DNA of 33,281 bases, taken from positions 1-33,281 of the forward strand of contig JABZKD010000008.1 in the NCBI GenBank assembly GCA_015257455.1, written 5' to 3'. The notes beneath the pieces were generated by a model. That model saw only the letters and a program-made list of their open reading frames with translations. It made no database searches and was not told the DNA's origin. Shown piece after piece: positions 6,834 to 14,248 of this stretch. Numbering within the stretch: position 1 is the stretch's first letter; each line of letters begins with the position of its first letter. Both the position numbers and the translations under genes were made by a program. The DNA comes from Nanosynbacter sp. (GTDB taxonomy: Bacteria; Patescibacteriota; Saccharimonadia; Saccharimonadales; Saccharimonadaceae).

Positions 6834-8462
6834 TTATTTTTTAAATATTTTGCTAGCCTTTGTTAGTGCCATACGTGCATGGGCTAGAGCTATATTATGC
6901 GGCATCTTCATTATTCCATTAACCTTCTGAAGGAAAAGATACCTGTTCGCATTCTTCCTTTCGTTCTCTGGCACTGAAGCGATTTCCTCATTGGAATATT
7001 TTTCACCCACATGTGAGCCAATATTTTCTAAGAAGCCTTCTTTCACCTGATCGAGCATCTCCAGCTCTTTCATGGCTTTTTGCCTTTCTTCTTCGCTACT
7101 TCTCTTATCGTCAATAATTTTTTGTAATTCATTTCTCGATGTATCTATACGATAAAGTCCAATACCAAATTCTTTTGCCACATTCCCGGTATACACTGCA
7201 CGTCCGACATCAAGTTTAATTTGGTCCAAATCAAACTTTTTCTCAAAAGCCTTCATCTTCTCAATTGATTCATTGTGCAACTTATTTCGTTCATCAAAAG
7301 ACGCAAGATCTGGGTCATTCGCTTCCGGCTTTTTTAATGGCATCAAGAAGTTTCGATTATCCATCTCTTTGTAGCCATTCGCCGCCATTGCCCCACCGAG
7401 AGTTTTTAAGTTCTCCTGGAAAAATTTATCCTCTGCTTGTTTCAATACCTCTTTTTGTGTCACGTTTAAAGCTTCAGTTTTAGTACCAGCTGACTCGGCA
7501 GACCCCGACGCCGAACCTTCACTCGACTTACCACCAGCCGTACTGTTTTCAGTCGTACCGTTTCCAGTCTTACTATTTTCGGGCGTGTCGTTTCCAGTCG
7601 TACCGCCCTCGACTGTCTTATTCACTTTTACCGTCGGCGCACTCGCCCCAGAGTAAAACATCGGGCCACCCACGCCACCAGTCCAAGAAAAAGTACTGGC
7701 CGGTTTTTTCTCCGTAGTCTTAGATTCTTCGTCTTTCACTGGAGCTTCAGTTTTTTCAGTCGACTCTTCACTCTCGCCTTCGGTTTTCTCTTCAGTCTGA
7801 CTCTCAGTTTTATTTTCGGTCTTACCCTCAGATTCTTCCTCAGTCTTACCATCAGTTTTTTCTTCGGTTTTGCCTTCCGTCTTTTCTTCGGTTTTACCCT
7901 CAGTTTTAGTCTCGGTCTTCACCGCTTCGCCCGATTTACCGCCAAACAGCTGATAAACCCGCTCATCCATTTCACGAGCTTTCTTTATCTCTTCTATTTT
8001 ATCGGAACTCTCAACTAGACGCTGTGAAAAGCTCTCCATTAGCTTCATTTTTTCGTTTCGTGGCAGTTCTTTGTCTTGGCTGAGTTTTCTTAAAGAATCT
8101 TTACTCTCTTCCAAGTGACGATTTTGAATCTCAAGCTCTTTCTCACGCTCCGCCTCGTTCACCTCGCGATTTTCATAAATATTATAAAGCTTCGTCAATT
8201 TAGTTTCGACTAAATCCAGCGCCTGCTTCTTAGTCTTATAATCATCAAAACCTAGTTTCCCATCTGCTTTCATCTGTTCAATCATGTCACGGCGATCCGC
8301 AATCTGATGCATCTTCAGTTCAAAAATTTCCGCCCCAGTTTTTGGCTTTTCTGAATTTTTTTCTACCTCAAAATTCTTCACCGGATTTTGCTCCGCCGCC
8401 ACACTATTCACTTTTTCCGCCCCACCTCCTGGAGCCGCGCTACCTAATTTATTTGGATTCAT
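6834..8462 (-). CDS. Unknown 542-residue coiled and low-complexity cytoplasmic protein
   Basis: Not recognised. No signal peptide or TM is visible. Residues about 45-170 are highly charged and helical, with heptad-like patterns suggesting a coiled coil. Residues about 180-245 are a Lys/Thr/Glu/Gly low-complexity run built from 4-5-residue repeats of the type EGKTEEKT. A Gly/Ser/Thr/Asn-rich linker follows to about residue 330. The C-terminal 200 residues are again helical and charged, with several KAMKELEML-like segments and a basic end (ASKIFKK). The start at 8462 has GAGGGA about 11 nt upstream and a TATACT -10 box. It lies between dnaG and rpoD, where no gene of this kind is usual. A scaffold-like role is only a guess. 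Confidence 0.75.
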   Translation of the reverse strand: MNPNKLGSAAPGGGAEKVNSVAAEQNPVKNFEVEKNSEKPKTGAEIFELKMHQIADRRDMIEQMKADGKLGFDDYKTKKQALDLVETKLTKLYNIYENREVNEAEREKELEIQNRHLEESKDSLRKLSQDKELPRNEKMKLMESFSQRLVESSDKIEEIKKAREMDERVYQLFGGKSGEAVKTETKTEGKTEEKTEGKTEEKTDGKTEEESEGKTENKTESQTEEKTEGESEESTEKTEAPVKDEESKTTEKKPASTFSWTGGVGGPMFYSGASAPTVKVNKTVEGGTTGNDTPENSKTGNGTTENSTAGGKSSEGSASGSAESAGTKTEALNVTQKEVLKQAEDKFFQENLKTLGGAMAANGYKEMDNRNFLMPLKKPEANDPDLASFDERNKLHNESIEKMKAFEKKFDLDQIKLDVGRAVYTGNVAKEFGIGLYRIDTSRNELQKIIDDKRSSEEERQKAMKELEMLDQVKEGFLENIGSHVGEKYSNEEIASVPENERKNANRYLFLQKVNGIMKMPHNIALAHARMALTKASKIFKK

Positions 8463-8490
8463 TATTATTTTAGTCCCTCAAATTAGATTA

Positions 8491-8496
8491 AGTATA
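8491..8496 (-). promoter_or_regulatory. -10 box upstream of the 542-residue protein gene
   Basis: TATACT on the minus strand gives an expected start near 8484 and a leader of about 22 nt carrying GAGGGA. It shows that this gene can be transcribed separately from dnaG. Confidence 0.45.
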
Positions 8497-8566
8497 ACGC
8501 TTATTCTAATCTTAATCAACCAGTCAGCCCCAAAAATTGCCGTAAAATCCAACCCCTACACTTTTC

Positions 8567-10180
8567 CTAGCCTAAGCGCTCGATTTCCTTCAAAATTTCC
8601 GTCATTCGCTCTTCATCTTCACAAGATTCAAGTTCCTGAATTAGCTGTTTCTTTTTTTCTTTGTTTCGCTCCACTTCATAACGTTGACGAAGTTCCTGAC
8701 TTAATTTTAATAGTTCGACTTCACTCTTTTTCGCAAATTTTTCTTCAAAAATCAGCGACAATTCTTCCAGTTTCACTTCATCCGTCGGAATCTCCAAATC
8801 GATTTCCGCTCCTGCCGTTCCCCCGTAAACCAAAATTGCCAGTAAATCATTTTCAAGTACTTTCAAAATACTCGGGTTTGCCACCTCATTCACTTCTTTC
8901 ACCGGCTTAAGTCTCACAGTCTCCACTTGCACTTTTTTCTCCTTCAGGTCTTCCACTGTTACTTCCAGTTTTCTTGCCACCATCTGCTCGTAATGTTTGC
9001 GCTCCACCGGGTCCTGAATTTCCACAATCAATTTCATCGCCAAATCCGAATATTGTTTCTTTCCCATTCCGGTACGTAAATTACATCGAATTTCATATTT
9101 GCCCAACACCCAATCGATCGCTGGTACAGGCTTCATTACACACTCTCGCCATTTTTCTGGCGCCGAACGAATTAACTCATCCGGGTCTTTCGCCTTGCCA
9201 TAATCCGATACCACCGACAAAGAAATCCCTAGTTTACTTGCCATCAAAATTGCTCGCTCCGTCGCCGCCACCCCAGCCGCATCACCATCATAGGCCAAAC
9301 GAATATCTGAAGTAAGTCGCGACAAAATCTTCAAATGATTTTCCGTCATTGCCGTTCCTGAGGTCGCCACCGCCTCCTGCACTCCCGCTTGATGTGACGA
9401 AATCACATCCATATTCCCCTCCACAATCACACAAAAACCATTTTCCCTGATCGCTTTTTTCGCCAAATTCAAACCAAAAATAAATCGACCCTTATTAAAC
9501 AGCAGAGTTTCCGAAGTATTCAAATATTTTGGCTCACCCGCCTCTGTAATTCGCCCCGTAAAACCAATCACATTATCGGAACTTGCATCAATAAACGGAA
9601 TCATCATTCTACCACGGAAAAAATCTCCACCAAAGCGATTCATCAAGCCCGCTTCTTTAATTTCCGCTTCCTTATAGCCACGTTTCTTCAAAAAATTTAC
9701 CAGAAAATCTTTCCCGCTCGGCGCATAACCAATCCGAAAATTCAAAATTGAATTACGATCCAGGTTTCTCTGATAAAACGCGTAATCTCGAATTTTTTCA
9801 TTTTTCACTAAACACGCCTGATAGAATTTCGTGGCGAGTTCCAAAATTTCTCGCATTTTCATCTTCGTACGCGATACTTGCATATCACCATTCGAATATT
9901 TTTTCAGCTCCACCCCCGCCTTTGCCGCTAATTTTTCCAAAGCTTCCGGAAAACTAATTCCCTCTACCTCCATCACAAACGAGAAAATATCTCCACCTTT
10001 ATTGGCCGAAAAGTCGTGCCAAATTCCCTTATCTGGTGACACCATAAACGAAGGTGTTTTATCCACACCCCACGGCGAGTGACCTTTCAAAGTCGCACCA
10101 CTTCGCTTCAGCTCAATATATTCCGATACCACATCTTCGATCGGCAGCCTAGCTCGAATTTCCTCCTTCGCATCTTGCAT
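8567..10180 (-). CDS. dnaG: DNA primase DnaG lacking the zinc ligands
   Basis: A 537-residue primase that makes RNA primers for lagging-strand synthesis. The N-terminal CHC2-type domain is recognisable from KTPSFMVSPDKGIWHDF and KGGDIFSFV. However, the four zinc ligands (Cys-x2-His and Cys-x2-Cys in E. coli DnaG) are replaced by Ser35, Gly38, Asp56 and Ala59. The catalytic core follows (GRMMIPFID, IGFTGR, YLNTSET, FNKGRFIFGLN). The TOPRIM domain has its Glu in VEGNMDV (about residue 254) and the metal-binding pair in AYDGDAAG (about residue 297). The C-terminal 150 residues are helical and charged, as in a helicase-interaction domain. It starts at 10180 with no Shine-Dalgarno, behind a leaderless-type promoter, and diverges from the gene at 10219. 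Confidence 0.93.
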   Translation of the reverse strand: MQDAKEEIRARLPIEDVVSEYIELKRSGATLKGHSPWGVDKTPSFMVSPDKGIWHDFSANKGGDIFSFVMEVEGISFPEALEKLAAKAGVELKKYSNGDMQVSRTKMKMREILELATKFYQACLVKNEKIRDYAFYQRNLDRNSILNFRIGYAPSGKDFLVNFLKKRGYKEAEIKEAGLMNRFGGDFFRGRMMIPFIDASSDNVIGFTGRITEAGEPKYLNTSETLLFNKGRFIFGLNLAKKAIRENGFCVIVEGNMDVISSHQAGVQEAVATSGTAMTENHLKILSRLTSDIRLAYDGDAAGVAATERAILMASKLGISLSVVSDYGKAKDPDELIRSAPEKWRECVMKPVPAIDWVLGKYEIRCNLRTGMGKKQYSDLAMKLIVEIQDPVERKHYEQMVARKLEVTVEDLKEKKVQVETVRLKPVKEVNEVANPSILKVLENDLLAILVYGGTAGAEIDLEIPTDEVKLEELSLIFEEKFAKKSEVELLKLSQELRQRYEVERNKEKKKQLIQELESCEDEERMTEILKEIERLG

Positions 10181-10186
10181 AACTCA

Positions 10187-10195
10187 ATTATAACA
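10187..10195 (-). promoter_or_regulatory. Extended -10 promoter of dnaG, leaderless
   Basis: TGTTATAAT with the last T at -7 puts +1 exactly on the A of the dnaG ATG at 10180. It lies back to back with the promoter for the gene at 10219. Confidence 0.7.
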
Positions 10196-10203
10196 AACCT
10201 CTA

Positions 10204-10212
10204 TGCTATAAT
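10204..10212 (+). promoter_or_regulatory. Extended -10 promoter of the 10219 gene, leaderless
   Basis: TGCTATAAT with the last T at -7 puts +1 exactly on the A of the ATG at 10219. The two divergent -10 elements are only 8 bp apart. Confidence 0.7.
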
Positions 10213-10218
10213 TAAAGC

Positions 10219-10881
10219 ATGGACAATATGGCTTATCTTCAACAAATCGCCTCTAATTCTTCCAAGCCGAATTCAGGCAAAAAGAGTTCTCCTTTTGGTT
10301 TTCTCGATAAAATCATCCCTTTTCTTACCCTGCGCAATATTTCTATCGCTCTTGGGGCTATTTTCATCTTAATTCTTTTTAGTGTTTTTTCTGGCACTAA
10401 AAAAATCGTCGAAAACCGTGATCGCGATAATTTAGTTTCAAGCTTCTACCTTGCTAAATATATGAATGAGGAACTTATCGACAAATATAAAGATTATATG
10501 CAGTCCTCTGACGTTCGCGGCATTACCGCCTCGCTTCAAGCCGTGCTTGCTGAACTTGAATTAAATGAAAAAAATCTTCTAAATTCTGAATTTGGTATTC
10601 CTGAATTAGAATCCACTTATGACGAATCTAATCTTGCTACTACCCAAAAAGAAACCGTCGCCAAAATCGCTGAACAATTCGAAAATGGCCGCATCTCCGC
10701 TCGTCTCGATCGCTTCGCTTTACGTGAATTTCCTCTACTTATCGCCTATTTAATTAATTTTCAAACCGAAGCCGAATCTCGTACTGCCAATCAAAAAGTC
10801 AAAGCCAACACCGTCGAACGCGTGAAAAATCTCGAAAATATTAAAGCTCAATACGAAAATTTCAAATCTTCCGCTATCTAA
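10219..10881 (+). CDS. Unknown single-TM protein
   Basis: A 220-residue protein with no recognised family. A 35-residue polar, Ser/Lys-rich N-terminus lacks a signal peptide. One strong TM lies at about residues 40-60 (ISIALGAIFILILFSVF) and a charged, mostly helical domain follows to the C-terminus. The N-in topology predicted from the lysines before the TM would place the large domain outside. A second Met (codon 4) is possible, but the promoter places +1 on the first ATG. It stands alone between divergent dnaG and convergent mscL and shares a terminator with mscL. Confidence 0.75.
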   Translation: MDNMAYLQQIASNSSKPNSGKKSSPFGFLDKIIPFLTLRNISIALGAIFILILFSVFSGTKKIVENRDRDNLVSSFYLAKYMNEELIDKYKDYMQSSDVRGITASLQAVLAELELNEKNLLNSEFGIPELESTYDESNLATTQKETVAKIAEQFENGRISARLDRFALREFPLLIAYLINFQTEAESRTANQKVKANTVERVKNLENIKAQYENFKSSAI

Positions 10882-10888
10882 AACTACA

Positions 10889-10920
10889 AAAAAATAAGTC
10901 GCTCCTCGCGACCTATTTTT
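10889..10920. terminator. Bidirectional terminator between the 10219 gene and mscL
   Basis: A stem with core GTCGC/GCGAC around a TCCTC loop is extended by A-rich and T-rich arms (AAAATA / TATTTTT), so it works for both convergent genes. Confidence 0.75.
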
Positions 10921-10928
10921 ATCAAAAC

Positions 10929-11384
10929 TTATTTCTGGTGCTTGCGAATATCTTTCAAGACTTCCAAGATTTGTTCGTCAGTAGTTGGCTCTGCTTTTGC
11001 CTCTTCATCCTTCTTGAAGTTCTTAGAGAATTTATTTACCAACTTGACAATAATGAACACACAGAAAGCGATGATAATAAAATCCACCATATTCTGCAAG
11101 AAGCTACCGTAGTGAATATGTGCAGCCGAATCTTGTCCGAAGAAATTTGGAATCGTAATTTCCAAATTGCGAAAATCCACCCCACCGACAATCAAGCTTA
11201 CCACTGGCATGATAATATCATTTACCAGTGATGAAATAATTTTCTGGAATGCACCACCGATAATCACACCGACTGCGAGGTCGAGTACGTTACCGCGATT
11301 GATGAATTCCTTAAATTCTGTCATAAAGTTTGATTTACTCACTTTTTCGACATTCTTTTTGAGTTTTTTCAATTCTTTTTTCAT
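10929..11384 (-). CDS. mscL: Large-conductance mechanosensitive channel MscL
   Basis: 151 residues. The family's N-terminal signature is clear: FMTEFKEFINRGNVLDLAVGVIIGGAF (about residues 20-46), the amphipathic helix plus TM1 pore helix. A short periplasmic loop (about residues 72-90) and TM2 (MVDFIIIAFCVFIIVKLVN) follow, then a charged C-terminal bundle (EEAKAEPTTDEQILEVLKDI). It forms a homopentameric membrane pore that opens under tension to relieve osmotic downshock. Compared with E. coli MscL (136 residues), the N-terminus carries about 18 extra Lys-rich residues. It is monocistronic with its own leaderless promoter. Confidence 0.95.
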   Translation of the reverse strand: MKKELKKLKKNVEKVSKSNFMTEFKEFINRGNVLDLAVGVIIGGAFQKIISSLVNDIIMPVVSLIVGGVDFRNLEITIPNFFGQDSAAHIHYGSFLQNMVDFIIIAFCVFIIVKLVNKFSKNFKKDEEAKAEPTTDEQILEVLKDIRKHQK

Positions 11385-11390
11385 AGGCTC

Positions 11391-11396
11391 ATTATA
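11391..11396 (-). promoter_or_regulatory. -10 promoter of mscL, leaderless
   Basis: TATAAT with the last T at -7 gives +1 exactly on the A of the mscL ATG (11384). There is no TG extension here and no Shine-Dalgarno. Confidence 0.65.
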
Positions 11397-11431
11397 TGGA
11401 AAATTTAATATTCTGGCAAATTATTTTAAGT

Positions 11432-11457
11432 AAAAATAGGCCTCTCGACCTATTTTT
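11432..11457 (-). terminator. Terminator after the argS-orn-YjbR-like operon
   Basis: AAAAATAGG pairs perfectly with CCTATTTTT around an 8-nt loop. On the minus strand the 3' arm ends in a T run just past the stop at 11472. Confidence 0.7.
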
Positions 11458-11471
11458 ATCCTCTTTGATTT

Positions 11472-11804
11472 TTAATCCGCCATCTCTTTCGTTAAATTAT
11501 AGCTTAATCGTACCAAGTCTTCGATTTTATCTTCTTCCACTTGGCCACTTAAGACTATTTCTACTCCCCCCACACCAAAATAACGTGAAGTCATCACCGA
11601 TTCAAATTCTTCTTTTAGTAATTTTGAAAGATTTCGGTCACATCGTACTTCCAAAGTATTTTTGCGTTCTACCAAAAATACTTTTTCATTCGGCGTCAAA
11701 TAAACATACTCTTCTAAATTCGGATTTTTCGTATCTGCGTGAATATCAAAAAATCTTTCTTTTTTAAATTCCCCAATTCCACTAACTTTTTCTATTTCAA
11801 ACAT
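11472..11804 (-). CDS. MmcQ/YjbR-like small protein
   Basis: 110 residues. The second half (KVFLVERKNTLEVRCD, then SVMTSRYFGVGGVEIVL and a final helix LVRLSYNLTKEM) follows the pattern of MmcQ/YjbR proteins: a beta strand, a segment around the Tyr that precedes the 'W..v.l' strand, and the closing 'Sy.l' helix. The usual Trp is replaced by Val-Glu, so the match is not certain. These are small cytoplasmic proteins with a CyaY-like fold and no firm general function. The ATG at 11804 follows the orn stop by one base, so it is translated from the argS-orn message. Confidence 0.5.
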   Translation of the reverse strand: MFEIEKVSGIGEFKKERFFDIHADTKNPNLEEYVYLTPNEKVFLVERKNTLEVRCDRNLSKLLKEEFESVMTSRYFGVGGVEIVLSGQVEEDKIEDLVRLSYNLTKEMAD

Positions 11805-11805
11805 C

Positions 11806-12336
11806 TTATTTCTTTATATATTTACTGTAGTATTTTAATTCTTCAATCGACCCCAAAATATCATCGAGCGCCAAATGCATTTCCCTTTTGGTAAATTTTT
11901 TCTTCATTACATTTTCGAAATACAATTTAAAGGCCGACACATCGAGCATGCGATAATGCAATCGTTCGTTCAATTTCGGCCACTCTTTCACGATAAATCT
12001 TTTATCCTGATGAATCGAATTTCCCGCCAGATATACTTCCTCGCCGAAATGATCATCGATGAATTTTAATAGCATCTCTTCCACCTCATTCACCGGAAGT
12101 CCAGCCTTATTTTGTTCACAAAGTTTTTGATAAGTCTCTTCGTGTTTTTCCCAAAACTCCCCCACCATGCGTTCTTTGATCAATTTTTCCGAAACTTTCA
12201 CCGTCGCTGTCATTTGCGCCATCGGAGTAAGTTCCCAATCCGTCGCAATTACTGCCACTTCCAAAATCTTATCTTTTTCCGGATCCAAACCTGTCATTTC
12301 CAGGTCCATCCAAAGTAATTTCGCTTTTTTCGGCAT
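11806..12336 (-). CDS. orn: Oligoribonuclease Orn (DEDDh 3'-5' exonuclease)
   Basis: A 176-residue, full-length Orn. It degrades 2-5-nt RNA fragments, finishing mRNA turnover. All DEDDh motifs are visible: Exo I LLWMDLEMTGLD near the N-terminus, Exo II NSIHQDKRFI with its Asp, the characteristic YRMLDVSAFK, and Exo III HLALDDILGSIEELKYY with His and Asp. The start overlaps the argS stop by one base (TAATG), so it is tightly coupled to argS. Confidence 0.95.
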   Translation of the reverse strand: MPKKAKLLWMDLEMTGLDPEKDKILEVAVIATDWELTPMAQMTATVKVSEKLIKERMVGEFWEKHEETYQKLCEQNKAGLPVNEVEEMLLKFIDDHFGEEVYLAGNSIHQDKRFIVKEWPKLNERLHYRMLDVSAFKLYFENVMKKKFTKREMHLALDDILGSIEELKYYSKYIKK

Positions 12337-14096
12337 TACATTTGCTCCGGCACTTCAATTCCTAGTAAATTCAAACCGTGAGTCAAAACCTTTAGGTAAA
12401 CTAAAATAATTTTACCTCGTTCTAGCTCAAATTCTGAACCCGCGACCTGGACATGTTCATAAAAACGACTAAATTCTTGCGCCAATTCATAAAGATAAGT
12501 ACAAATCTTATTTGGCAAAAGTTCACGTACAGTTTCCTTCAAAACATCTGGGTACTGAATTAATTTCTTCATCAAATTACGTTCGTATATCGAAATATCC
12601 GCAAGATATTTTGCTTCTTTTTCCGCCGAATCATTTTCTAAAATTAAAGCCTCAGCCTCCGATTCAACCTTATTCAATTCCCCACTAATGCGGCCACTGA
12701 AGATTTTACCCAAAATTTTCTTCGCACGCACTGCCGAATATTGCAAATATGGACCGGAATTTCCCGTCATTGAAACTGACTCTTTTATATCAAATATGAT
12801 ATCTCCGCCAATTTTATATTTCGCTAAAGCATACTTCAAAGCCCCCATCAAAACTTTTTCATCGCTCGATTTTTCCATTGCTTCGCGTACCATTTCAATC
12901 ACATCAATCGCACGTAGGAAGTTTCCTTTTCTCGAAGACATTTTTTCATTACCTGGCAATTTCACCTGACCGTGTGTAATATGTAAAGTTCTACTCGAAA
13001 GTTCCGGCGCATATTGCGAAATCGCCGAGAGCACCACTTTCATGTATTCAATAATGTCGTTACCGGTAATAATAATCGATTTATCAAAATGAAAATCTTT
13101 ATATTTCTCAAAAATCAAACCCATATCTTTGGCTTCGTAAGTTGGCAGGCCATTATTATTAATAAATACCCTGGTATGAAGTCCATGCTTATCACCACGG
13201 TAAACCACCGCTCCATCCGACATTTCATACACGCCGTTTTTGAGCTCGCGACGCACAGTCTCTAGTCCGGTCTTTGCCACCGTAGATTCAGGGTAATATT
13301 TATCAAATTTCACCTGCAAACGCTTGTAAAAATTCTCAAAATATTGGTAACTATTCTTGCGACCCCAGAAATAAAGTTCTGCCACTCTGACGCGTTCCGG
13401 GTCGTTACTATAATCCGCACCTTCCCCTGCTTCCGCAATTTCGAAAATCATCTTATTTAATTTCACGATTTCCGCGTGTGCCTCTGCATCATCCTCATCC
13501 GCTCTGGTACCAAACACATAACATTCTGCCAGTAAATCTGCCACTTTTTCCGGTGATAAATCCGTCGGAATTTGGTCAATTTTACGTAGCATGCCATACA
13601 TATTCCTTGCTACATGCAGACCAATATCACCACCAAAATTCGCACGTATTACTTTACCGCCGGCGTATTCAATCACGCGCGAAATTGCTTCCCCCACAAT
13701 CGAAGTGTATAGATGGCCAACATGTAACACCTTGAATGGGTTCGGATCGGAAAATTCACAAATCACCGTCTGGCCAGAATATTCGTCTGATGATATATTT
13801 TTTGTAAAATCTTTTTCGAACTTATCGATATTTTTTAGAAGATTTTTATTGCTTAATTTGAAATTCAAAAACCCAGGCCGTGCGATTTCCACTTCCAAAT
13901 CCGTCTCGCCGAATCTACGCACGATTTCTTCCGCGATTTCCATCGGATTTTTCTTTAATGTTTTCGCTAATAACATCGCCACATTGGTCGCGAAGTCGCA
14001 GCCAGTATTTTCTGGCGCTGGCGTCAAAACTACATCCATTTCTACGGCGTATAGTTCGACGATCGTCTTTTTTAGGGTATTTTGAATTTCTTCCAT
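12336..14096 (-). CDS. argS: Arginyl-tRNA synthetase
   Basis: A 586-residue class I synthetase that charges tRNA-Arg. The N-terminal Add-1 domain runs to about residue 105. The HIGH-type motif is in NPFKVLHVGHLYTSIVGEAI (about residues 115-135) and the KMSK equivalent is GNEKMSSRKGNF near residue 385. The C-terminal DALR anticodon-binding domain is marked by YLADISIYERNLMKKL and RFYEHVQV. Length is normal. It is the first gene of a three-gene unit (argS-orn-yjbR-like) behind its own leaderless-type promoter, downstream of the pyrG terminator. Confidence 0.96.
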   Translation of the reverse strand: MEEIQNTLKKTIVELYAVEMDVVLTPAPENTGCDFATNVAMLLAKTLKKNPMEIAEEIVRRFGETDLEVEIARPGFLNFKLSNKNLLKNIDKFEKDFTKNISSDEYSGQTVICEFSDPNPFKVLHVGHLYTSIVGEAISRVIEYAGGKVIRANFGGDIGLHVARNMYGMLRKIDQIPTDLSPEKVADLLAECYVFGTRADEDDAEAHAEIVKLNKMIFEIAEAGEGADYSNDPERVRVAELYFWGRKNSYQYFENFYKRLQVKFDKYYPESTVAKTGLETVRRELKNGVYEMSDGAVVYRGDKHGLHTRVFINNNGLPTYEAKDMGLIFEKYKDFHFDKSIIITGNDIIEYMKVVLSAISQYAPELSSRTLHITHGQVKLPGNEKMSSRKGNFLRAIDVIEMVREAMEKSSDEKVLMGALKYALAKYKIGGDIIFDIKESVSMTGNSGPYLQYSAVRAKKILGKIFSGRISGELNKVESEAEALILENDSAEKEAKYLADISIYERNLMKKLIQYPDVLKETVRELLPNKICTYLYELAQEFSRFYEHVQVAGSEFELERGKIILVYLKVLTHGLNLLGIEVPEQM

Positions 14097-14102
14097 ATCT
14101 CT

Positions 14103-14111
14103 ATTTTATCA
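14103..14111 (-). promoter_or_regulatory. Extended -10 promoter of argS, leaderless
   Basis: TGATAAAAT with the last T at -7 gives +1 exactly on the A of the argS ATG (14096). Confidence 0.6.
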
Positions 14112-14185
14112 CAATTTTAATTACACAACATTTTTCCCAAAAATACAAAAAATCCATAAAATCTCAATCGTAATTTCCCTAGCCA

Positions 14186-14218
14186 AAGAAAAAATAGCAG
14201 CCCTTAAACTGCTATTTT
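14186..14218 (-). terminator. Terminator of pyrG
   Basis: AAAATAGCAG pairs with CTGCTATTTT around an 8-nt loop. On the minus strand the stem is followed by a T-rich run (TTTTTTC). Confidence 0.75.
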
Positions 14219-14248
14219 AAAACTTACTTTTAGAACTTTAAGTTTTTT

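Noticed and set aside
7740..7920. DNA minisatellite inside the 542-residue protein gene
   Set aside because: The repeats keep the reading frame and encode a low-complexity TEEK-rich linker; this is a protein feature, not an independent repeat element.
13591..14085. Plus-strand 164-codon frame opposite argS
   Set aside because: It is antisense to a well-conserved synthetase, has no start signal and no recognisable protein features.
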